Part shown: positions 55,875 to 64,000 of the stretch, piece by piece
Position numbering within the stretch: the first letter of the stretch is position 1
How the letters are laid out: the number at the start of each line of letters is the position of its first letter
NCBI GenBank assembly: GCA_036435485.1
Contig: CM071597.1
Span: forward strand, 12,827,881 to 12,891,880
Origin: Saposhnikovia divaricata
Taxonomy: Eukaryota > Streptophyta > Magnoliopsida > Apiales > Apiaceae
Reading direction: 5' to 3'
Length of the DNA stretch: 64,000 bases
Program-made: the position numbers and the translations under genes
Notes under the pieces: generated by a model
Told to the model about the DNA's origin: nothing
The model's database searches: none
The model's input: the letters and a program-made list of their open reading frames with translations, nothing else

Positions 55875-56155
55875 ATGTTAATATATATCTAATTTAGTGA
55901 TATTTCCAAAATATTAAAAAATATAAAATAAATTTGGATCGTAAAATTAGTAGTCGACTATTGATTTGACAAATACTACTAACTAGTACTTTATCCCGGA
56001 TTGTTGTTTCTACTTTTTTAAAAATATATATCGACAATCCAACCATACGGATGTCAATATATATATCTAATTTAGTGATATTCCTAAAATTTTTAAAAAT
56101 GAAAAATAAATTTTGATAGTAAAATTAGTAGTCAATTTGACTAATACTACTAACT
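55875..56155. repeat. About 175-bp repeat family, two units (copy C)
   Basis: Contains CCAACCATACGGATGTCAAT near 56040 and CTAATACTACTAACTA blocks, matching the copy A and B units. Confidence 0.55.
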
Positions 56156-56488
56156 AATAAAGCTGACCTGGCAATTGCCCAGCTTCTGGTTCAGATTTGG
56201 TGAGCAATCTTTACTAACTTTTGATCCTTCTCCAATTCTCTCAATATAAGTGTCCAACCATCTCAGTTTCCTTCCTATAGTCTTAGCATGTTTTGGAGAT
56301 TCGTTAATATGATGGTGCCGTAATATTTACACTCCCGTTGCTTGGTTTTTCTTACTTTACTTTGAATTTCCTTTGTTCATCATATACTGACTGGGCATAA
56401 GGTTAATGCAGAATTTGCTCCAGCCATGTCTCCAACGGAATCTTTTGTGCTTTCTGGAGGTAATTATTATCACTATACATATCTTATC

Positions 56489-56919
56489 TGTTGGGTATAT
56501 TTAACTAAAAAATGCAACAATGGGACAGCTATATTACAATTAACAAGAACAGGCAATTAACCAAATAACGAAACAAACACGATGGCAAAACAAAATATAT
56601 AATTAAATACTGTAAAAAAGAAAGGAGAAAACACTTAGCTCTAATAGAAGCTTTAAAACTCTGAAAGAACAGAAAAGTTGAGTCGTCAAGGCTTAGAGAA
56701 GTCTTGACTGTTCTTGAAGAGATTATTTCCCCACTTAAGCTGTGATGGGTTGAAGCAATATCGCTTGCAGGATAAAACAGCTCAGATCAATCCGATCACA
56801 GACGTGGCAGAGATCAACAACGACTAACACCTCAATTCACCAAAAAAACCTATGCAACTTATAAATGAATGCAAGGTAGGCACTTGAGATTACTTATATG
56901 TAAAACTCAAGCGTAAGAC
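56489..56919. mobile_element. Solo LTR, interrupted (copy C)
   Basis: Starts TGTTGGGTATATTTAAC like the LTRs at 9981 and 27252 and runs about 430 bp until GCGTAAGAC, where the tandem Copia array begins. The remaining part should lie beyond the array, outside the window. Confidence 0.7.
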
Positions 56920-57315
56920 TGTTGGGTTTTCAGCCCAATACAATAGTATGGGTTTTGGTGATCCAAAACATATATGGATTGGGTAATAATTATATGTTTA
57001 GATAATTATTATAAATGATATATTTAGATACCAAGTATGATAAGGATTGTAATTGGAAACCAAGTATGATTAGGATATCTTGGTGGCTAAGTTTGTGATG
57101 GCTATATATACATAGTCCTATTATGTTTGTTAGGTATGCTTGAGTATTGTTTGGCTTAAGTATCGTGTGAGTGAAACACCGTTTGGTGAGATTGATTGTA
57201 TTATTGATTATTGTTTGGATTAATAATACAAGTTGGGATGCGGGTTTTCCGTGTCATATAATTTTGTTGTGTGTGCTTTGCATTAGTTGATTATCTCGGG
57301 TTTTGCTCCCTAATA
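56920..57315 (+). repeat. LTR 1 of the array (396 bp)
   Basis: Starts TGTTGGGTTTTCAGCCC and ends GCTCCCTAATA just before the PBS; the 3' end is TA rather than the usual CA in all copies. It has a TATATATACATAG promoter box near 57105. It differs from the other LTRs by 13 extra bases (TTGGCTTAAGTAT near 57153) and by AAATGATAT instead of AAATGGTAT, marking it as the original 5' LTR at the array edge. Confidence 0.9.
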
Positions 57316-57317
57316 AG

Positions 57318-57330
57318 TGGTATCAAAGCC
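57318..57330 (+). promoter_or_regulatory. Primer-binding site, unit 1
   Basis: TGGTATCAAAGCC matches the initiator tRNA-Met PBS with A replacing G at one position. Identical sites are at 59057, 60796 and 62535. Confidence 0.85.
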
Positions 57331-57339
57331 AGGTTTGTG

Positions 57340-58634
57340 ATGGATATGGTTGGAGGAAAATTCGAGATTGAATTGTTTAATGGAAGAAACAATTTTACGT
57401 TATGGCAGAGCACAGTGAAAGATCTGTTAATTCAACGAGGGTTATATGCAACTCTTGAAGATAAGAAGCCTACTGATGTGGAAATTGCAAAGTGGCAAGA
57501 CATGAAGTTACATGCGGCATCGACAATCCGGTTGGCCTTTGCACCGAAAATCAAGTATGATGTTCTTGAGGAGAATAACCCCAAGAATTTATGGGAGAAG
57601 TTGACGAAGACATATCACTCAAAGTCTTTGGCCAACAAGTTGTTCTTCAAGAACATCATACTTGATTTCCGTTGACGAAGACATATCACTCAAAGTCTTT
57701 GGCCAACAAGTTGTTCCTCAAGAAAGATTTGTTCGGGTTCAAGATGGAAGAAGATGGAGATTTAAGAGATCATCTGAATCGTTTTAATGGATTGATTAAC
57801 CAGCTGAATAATTTGGATGAAAATTTAAAGGATAAGGACAAAGCTGTTCTTCTACTTGTGTCTCTACCAAAGAAGTACAGCACTGTGATTACTTCTTTAT
57901 TGGTTGGGAAAACGATGTTAGATTTGGATAAGACCATTGTCGTTCTTTTAGAGACCTAAAGATTGATGAAGCAAGGATCGAGTGACGTATCTGATGGAAG
58001 TGCACTTGTGGTAGATGCGCGTGACAAGAATAAGATGTATGCTAAGAAAAATAATTTTAATATCAAGTGTTTTTATTGCGGAGAATTGGGTCATGTACAA
58101 TACACGTGTCCACAAGTAAGAGAAGATTTGAAGGAGTTAAAGAAAACTCAAGGAGCGGGTAGTGTTTCGCTTGTAGCTGCTGATGAAGATGCTCTTCTGG
58201 TTCAAGAAGATAAGGGATCGAAAGAAAAATGGGTGCTCGACTCGGGATGTTCTCATCACATATGTGTTAGGAAGGAGTGGTTCTCGTCTTACGAGAAGTG
58301 TGAGAGAAAGATGGTAACTTTACCAAACGGTAAAAGGGTAAAGGTTGATGGCATTGGTGAGGTAGCAATGAAACTTCACAATGGTCGTGTTCGGAGGTTA
58401 ACTCAAGTAAGGTACGTACCGGAGTTAAATCGAAATCTAATTTCTTTGGGTAAATTAGTTGATTTGGGACATACTGTTATGATGAAGAACGGTATGTTGG
58501 AGGTCACTAAAAAGGATTTAGAGATACTCAAAGGTTGGAAGGACAAGAGGAATCTTTTTGTGCTAGAAGGAGAGGTTATGGTTCAAGGGGAGGCATTGAC
58601 GGATGGACGTCGTTGGCTTGATGGTGACCGTTAA
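57340..58634 (+). pseudogene. Copia gag-protease, unit 1
   Basis: ATG at 57340 gives MDMVGGKFEIELFNGRNNF, a Copia gag (UBN2 type), which runs off frame and stops at 57675 because of a 71-bp tandem duplication. The continuing frame (from 57672) reads FKMEEDGDLRDHLNRFNGLI to a TAA at 57957-57959. It reopens with MKQGSSDVSDGSALVVDARD, the zinc knuckle CFYCGELGHVQYTC, and the protease motif WVLDSGCSHHIC. It ends at DGDR, before any integrase. The protein cannot be made in one piece. This unit reads GMLEV near 58495. Confidence 0.9.
57601..57742 (+). repeat. 71-bp tandem duplication in gag, present in every unit
   Basis: TTGACGAAGACATATCACTC begins at 57601 and again at 57672. The 71-bp step shifts the frame. 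The same duplication is found at 59340/59411, 61079/61150 and 62818/62889, so it preceded array growth. Confidence 0.95.
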
Positions 58635-58671
58635 TTCGGTTATGAAATTGTATTGGGTTGAAGGGGAGGAT

Positions 58672-59054
58672 TGTTGGGTTTTCAGCCCAATACAATAGTA
58701 TGGGTTTTGGTGATCCAAAACATATATGGATTGGTTAATAATTATATGTTTAGATAATTATTATAAATGGTATATTTAGATACCAAGTATGATAAGGATT
58801 GTAATTGGAAACCAAGTATGATTAGGATATCTTGGTGGCTAAGTTTGTGATGGCTATATATACATAGTCCTATTATGTTTGTTAGGTATGCTTGAGTATT
58901 GTCGTGTGAGTGAAACACCGTTTGGTGAGATTGATTGTATTATTGATTATTGTTTGGATTAATAATACAAGTTGGGATGCGGGTTTTCCGTGTCATATAA
59001 TTTTGTTGTGTGTGCTTTGCATTAGTTGATTATCTCGGGTTTTGCTCCCTAATA
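58672..59054 (+). repeat. LTR 2 of the array (383 bp)
   Basis: As LTR 1 but without the 13-bp segment. A private change, ATTGGTTAAT instead of ATTGGGTAAT near 58733, distinguishes it from LTRs 1, 3, 4 and 5. Confidence 0.95.
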
Positions 59055-59078
59055 AGTGGTATCAAAGCCAGGTTTGTG

Positions 59079-60373
59079 ATGGATATGGTTGGAGGAAAAT
59101 TCGAGATTGAATTGTTTAATGGAAGAAACAATTTTACGTTATGGCAGAGCACAGTGAAAGATCTGTTAATTCAACGAGGGTTATATGCGACTCTTGAAGA
59201 TAAGAAGCCTACTGATGTGGAAATTGCAAAGTGGCAAGACATGAAGTTACATGCGGCATCGACAATCCGGTTGGCCTTTGCACCGAAAATCAAGTATGAT
59301 GTTCTTGAGGAGAATAACCCCAAGAATTTATGGGAGAAGTTGACGAAGACATATCACTCAAAGTCTTTGGCCAACAAGTTGTTCTTCAAGAACATCATAC
59401 TTGATTTCCGTTGACGAAGACATATCACTCAAAGTCTTTGGCCAACAAGTTGTTCCTCAAGAAAGATTTGTTCGGGTTCAAGATGGAAGAAGATGGAGAT
59501 TTAAGAGATCATCTGAATCGTTTTAATGGATTGATTAACCAGCTGAATAATTTGGATGAAAATTTAAAGGATAAGGACAAAGCTGTTCTTCTACTTGTGT
59601 CTCTACCAAAGAAGTACAGCACTGTGATTACTTCTTTATTGGTTGGGAAAACGATGTTAGATTTGGATAAGACCATTGTCGTTCTTTTAGAGACCTAAAG
59701 ATTGATGAAGCAAGGATCGAGTGACGTATCTGATGGAAGTGCACTTGTGGTAGATGCGCGTGACAAGAATAAGATGTATGCTAAGAAAAATAATTTTAAT
59801 ATCAAGTGTTTTTATTGCGGAGAATTGGGTCATGTACAATACACGTGTCCACAAGTAAGAGAAGATTTGAAGGAGTTAAAGAAAACTCAAGGAGCGGGTA
59901 GTGTTTCGCTTGTAGCTGCTGATGAAGATGCTCTTCTGGTTCAAGAAGATAAGGGATCGAAAGAAAAATGGGTGCTCGACTCGGGATGTTCTCATCACAT
60001 ATGTGTTAGGAAGGAGTGGTTCTCGTCTTACGAGAAGTGTGAGAGAAAGATGGTAACTTTACCAAACGGTAAAAGGGTAAAGGTTGATGGCATTGGTGAG
60101 GTAGCAATGAAACTTCACAATGGTCGTGTTCGGAGGTTAACTCAAGTAAGGTACGTACCGGAGTTAAATCGAAATCTAATTTCTTTGGGTAAATTAGTTG
60201 ATTTGGGACATACTGTTATGATGAAGAACGGTATGTTGGAGGTCACTAAAAAGGATTTAGAGATACTCAAAGGTTGGAAGGACAAGAGGAATCTTTTTGT
60301 GCTAGAAGGAGAGGTTATGGTTCAAGGGGAGGCATTGACGGATGGACGTCGTTGGCTTGATGGTGACCGTTAA
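59079..60373 (+). pseudogene. Copia gag-protease, unit 2
   Basis: Same broken layout as unit 1, with the same duplication and stop. It shares GMLEV with unit 1, and has GCGACTC instead of unit 1's GCAACTC near 59187, a change shared with units 3 and 4. Confidence 0.9.
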
Positions 60374-60410
60374 TTCGGTTATGAAATTGTATTGGGTTGA
60401 AGGGGAGGAT

Positions 60411-60793
60411 TGTTGGGTTTTCAGCCCAATACAATAGTATGGGTTTTGGTGATCCAAAACATATATGGATTGGGTAATAATTATATGTTTAGATAATTAT
60501 TATAAATGGTATATTTAGATACCAAGTATGATAAGGATTGTAATTGGAAACCAAGTATGATTAGGATATCTTGGTGGCTAAGTTTGTGATGGCTATATAT
60601 ACATAGTCCTATTATGTTTGTTAGGTATGCTTGAGTATTGTCGTGTGAGTGAAACACCGTTTGGTGAGATTGATTGTATTATTGATTATTGTTTGGATTA
60701 ATAATACAAGTTGGGATGCGGGTTTTCCGTGTCATATAATTTTGTTGTGTGTGCTTTGCATTAGTTGATTATCTCGGGTTTTGCTCCCTAATA
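60411..60793 (+). repeat. LTR 3 of the array (383 bp)
   Basis: Short LTR form, with ATTGGGTAAT. Exactly 1739 bp from LTR 2. Confidence 0.95.
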
Positions 60794-60817
60794 AGTGGTA
60801 TCAAAGCCAGGTTTGTG

Positions 60818-62112
60818 ATGGATATGGTTGGAGGAAAATTCGAGATTGAATTGTTTAATGGAAGAAACAATTTTACGTTATGGCAGAGCACAGTGAAAGA
60901 TCTGTTAATTCAACGAGGGTTATATGCGACTCTTGAAGATAAGAAGCCTACTGATGTGGAAATTGCAAAGTGGCAAGACATGAAGTTACATGCGGCATCG
61001 ACAATCCGGTTGGCCTTTGCACCGAAAATCAAGTATGATGTTCTTGAGGAGAATAACCCCAAGAATTTATGGGAGAAGTTGACGAAGACATATCACTCAA
61101 AGTCTTTGGCCAACAAGTTGTTCTTCAAGAACATCATACTTGATTTCCGTTGACGAAGACATATCACTCAAAGTCTTTGGCCAACAAGTTGTTCCTCAAG
61201 AAAGATTTGTTCGGGTTCAAGATGGAAGAAGATGGAGATTTAAGAGATCATCTGAATCGTTTTAATGGATTGATTAACCAGCTGAATAATTTGGATGAAA
61301 ATTTAAAGGATAAGGACAAAGCTGTTCTTCTACTTGTGTCTCTACCAAAGAAGTACAGCACTGTGATTACTTCTTTATTGGTTGGGAAAACGATGTTAGA
61401 TTTGGATAAGACCATTGTCGTTCTTTTAGAGACCTAAAGATTGATGAAGCAAGGATCGAGTGACGTATCTGATGGAAGTGCACTTGTGGTAGAAGCGCGT
61501 GACAAGAATAAGATGTATGCTAAGAAAAATAATTTTAATATCAAGTGTTTTTATTGCGGAGAATTGGGTCATGTACAATACACGTGTCCACAAGTAAGAG
61601 AAGATTTGAAGGAGTTAAAGAAAACTCAAGGAGCGGGTAGTGTTTCGCTTGTAGCTGCTGATGAAGATGCTCTTCTGGTTCAAGAAGATAAGGGATCGAA
61701 AGAAAAATGGGTGCTCGACTCGGGATGTTCTCATCACATATGTGTTAGGAAGGAGTGGTTCTCGTCTTACGAGAAGTGTGAGAGAAAGATGGTAACTTTA
61801 CCAAACGGTAAAAGGGTAAAGGTTGATGGCATTGGTGAGGTAGCAATGAAACTTCACAATGGTCGTGTTCGGAGGTTAACTCAAGTAAGGTACGTACCGG
61901 AGTTAAATCGAAATCTAATTTCTTTGGGTAAATTAGTTGATTTGGGACATACTGTTATGATGAAGAACGGTATGGTGGAGGTCACTAAAAAGGATTTAGA
62001 GATACTCAAAGGTTGGAAGGACAAGAGGAATCTTTTTGTGCTAGAAGGAGAGGTTATGGTTCAAGGGGAGGCATTGACGGATGGACGTCGTTGGCTTGAT
62101 GGTGACCGTTAA
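60818..62112 (+). pseudogene. Copia gag-protease, unit 3
   Basis: Same defects as the others. Private change: GAA instead of GAT at 61492-61494 (VVEARD for VVDARD). It shares GMVEV (GTATGGTGG near 61974) with unit 4. Confidence 0.9.
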
Positions 62113-62149
62113 TTCGGTTATGAAATTGTATTGGGTTGAAGGGGAGGAT

Positions 62150-62532
62150 TGTTGGGTTTTCAGCCCAATACAATAGTATGGGTTTTGGTGATCCAAAACA
62201 TATATGGATTGGGTAATAATTATATGTTTAGATAATTATTATAAATGGTATATTTAGATACCAAGTATGATAAGGATTGTAATTGGAAACCAAGTATGAT
62301 TAGGATATCTTGGTGGCTAAGTTTGTGATGGCTATATATACATAGTCCTATTATGTTTGTTAGGTATGCTTGAGTATTGTCGTGTGAGTGAAACACCGTT
62401 TGGTGAGATTGATTGTATTATTGATTATTGTTTGGATTAATAATACAAGTTGGGATGCGGGTTTTCCGTGTCATATAATTTTGTTGTGTGTGCTTTGCAT
62501 TAGTTGATTATCTCGGGTTTTGCTCCCTAATA
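62150..62532 (+). repeat. LTR 4 of the array (383 bp)
   Basis: Short LTR form; no difference from LTR 3 seen by eye. Confidence 0.95.
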
Positions 62533-62556
62533 AGTGGTATCAAAGCCAGGTTTGTG

Positions 62557-63851
62557 ATGGATATGGTTGGAGGAAAATTCGAGATTGAATTGTTTAATGG
62601 AAGAAACAATTTTACGTTATGGCAGAGCACAGTGAAAGATCTGTTAATTCAACGAGGGTTATATGCGACTCTTGAAGATAAGAAGCCTACTGATGTGGAA
62701 ATTGCAAAGTGGCAAGACATGAAGTTACATGCGGCATCGACAATCCGGTTGGCCTTTGCACCGAAAATCAAGTATGATGTTCTTGAGGAGAATAACCCCA
62801 AGAATTTATGGGAGAAGTTGACGAAGACATATCACTCAAAGTCTTTGGCCAACAAGTTGTTCTTCAAGAACATCATACTTGATTTCCGTTGACGAAGACA
62901 TATCACTCAAAGTCTTTGGCCAACAAGTTGTTCCTCAAGAAAGATTTGTTCGGGTTCAAGATGGAAGAAGATGGAGATTTAAGAGATCATCTGAATCGTT
63001 TTAATGGATTGATTAACCAGCTGAATAATTTGGATGAAAATTTAAAGGATAAGGACAAAGCTGTTCTTCTACTTGTGTCTCTACCAAAGAAGTACAGCAC
63101 TGTGATTACTTCTTTATTGGTTGGGAAAACGATGTTAGATTTGGATAAGACCATTGTCGTTCTTTTAGAGACCTAAAGATTGATGAAGCAAGGATCGAGT
63201 GACGTATCTGATGGAAGTGCACTTGTGGTAGATGCGCGTGACAAGAATAAGATGTATGCTAAGAAAAATAATTTTAATATCAAGTGTTTTTATTGCGGAG
63301 AATTGGGTCATGTACAATACACGTGTCCACAAGTAAGAGAAGATTTGAAGGAGTTAAAGAAAACTCAAGGAGCGGGTAGTGTTTCGCTTGTAGCTGCTGA
63401 TGAAGATGCTCTTCTGGTTCAAGAAGATAAGGGATCGAAAGAAAAATGGGTGCTCGACTCGGGATGTTCTCATCACATATGTGTTAGGAAGGAGTGGTTC
63501 TCGTCTTACGAGAAGTGTGAGAGAAAGATGGTAACTTTACCAAACGGTAAAAGGGTAAAGGTTGATGGCATTGGTGAGGTAGCAATGAAACTTCACAATG
63601 GTCGTGTTCGGAGGTTAACTCAAGTAAGGTACGTACCGGAGTTAAATCGAAATCTAATTTCTTTGGGTAAATTAGTTGATTTGGGACATACTGTTATGAT
63701 GAAGAACGGTATGGTGGAGGTCACTAAAAAGGATTTAGAGATACTCAAAGGTTGGAAGGACAAGAGGAATCTTTTTGTGCTAGAAGGAGAGGTTATGGTT
63801 CAAGGGGAGGCATTGACGGATGGACGTCGTTGGCTTGATGGTGACCGTTAA
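62557..63851 (+). pseudogene. Copia gag-protease, unit 4
   Basis: Same defects. It has VVDARD like units 1 and 2 but GMVEV like unit 3, so the unit 3 change arose after units 3 and 4 separated. Confidence 0.9.
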
Positions 63852-63888
63852 TTCGGTTATGAAATTGTATTGGGTTGAAGGGGAGGAT

Positions 63889-64000
63889 TGTTGGGTTTTC
63901 AGCCCAATACAATAGTATGGGTTTTGGTGATCCAAAACATATATGGATTGGGTAATAATTATATGTTTAGATAATTATTATAAATGGTATATTTAGATAC
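63889..64000 (+). repeat. LTR 5 of the array, cut by the window end
   Basis: First 112 bp of another LTR, starting TGTTGGGTTTTCAGCCC after AAGGGGAGGAT. It shows the array either ends with a 3' LTR just outside or continues with more units. Confidence 0.9.

Larger units (their letters stand above)
54518..56919. repeat. Large tandem repeat unit, copy C (partial)
   Basis: Starts with the LINE target duplication and follows copy A closely through the HSE/TATA block, coiled-coil relic, 175-bp repeats and exon-like blocks into the solo LTR. It is interrupted at 56920 by the 1739-bp array. It shares with A the short form at 55868 (CATATGCCTTGATG), and with B the HSE variant and the undeleted coiled coil. 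Confidence 0.9.
56920..64000 (+). mobile_element. Tandem Copia-type LTR-gag array, 1739-bp period
   Basis: Five LTRs (the last cut by the window end) alternate with four internal regions. LTR starts at 58672, 60411, 62150 and 63889 are exactly 1739 bp apart. Each unit has an LTR, a PBS, gag with protease and a purine-rich AAGGGGAGGAT before the next LTR. Integrase, reverse transcriptase and RNase H are absent. All gag copies share the same 71-bp duplication and internal stop, and only a few single-base differences separate the units, so the array was made by recent local amplification. It continues past 64000. Confidence 0.95.

Noticed and set aside
56920..64000. Regularly spaced repeats considered as a CRISPR-like array
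   Set aside because: Units are 1739 bp with LTR, PBS and gag; this is a plant retrotransposon array.

Overview
This window looks like nuclear heterochromatin of a flowering plant, probably a eudicot. The evidence is AT-rich sequence, CACTA transposons, L1-type LINEs with plant-style ORF1, Copia and Gypsy LTR elements, and an Emigrant-like MITE. I found no intact host gene. Nearly everything is transposon-derived, so the interest lies in structure: nested insertions, a large tandem duplication, and a retrotransposon that has become a tandem array.

Layout. 1-6349 is AT-rich sequence with a 655-bp TIR element, fragments of an ALDH3-type aldehyde dehydrogenase gene (minus strand), and at 6349 the right end of a CACTA transposon that interrupts a LINE (6350-8069). 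Three tandem copies of a large repeat follow: A (8070 to about 24950), B (about 24951-46938) and C (54518-56919, cut by the terminal array). They share a heat-shock-element-bearing promoter-like block, a coiled-coil coding relic and a solo LTR. A and B also share a Gypsy fragment, a CACTA element and a long non-coding tract.

Later insertions distinguish the copies. A alone carries a deleted Copia element (12351-14723, TSD ATCCC), an Emigrant-like MITE (15762-15946, TSD TA) and a 1.56-kb internal tandem duplication. B alone carries a full-length, open LINE (31406-37177, minus strand, 17-bp TSD) and a 5'-truncated LTR retroelement with a long extra ORF (38246-42658). A decayed LINE with an internal 1.9-kb duplication (46939-54517, 15-bp TSD) separates B and C.

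From 56920 to the window edge, and apparently beyond, lies a head-to-tail array LTR-gag-LTR-gag-LTR-gag-LTR-gag-LTR with an exact 1739-bp period. Every gag copy has the same 71-bp frameshifting duplication and the same in-frame stop, so the array grew by local amplification of an already dead element.

The only coding unit that looks functional is the LINE in copy B: ORF1 (RNA-binding, CCHC) and ORF2 (endonuclease and reverse transcriptase) overlap by ATGA. Similarity statements come from reading the sequence by eye; no alignment or database search was run.
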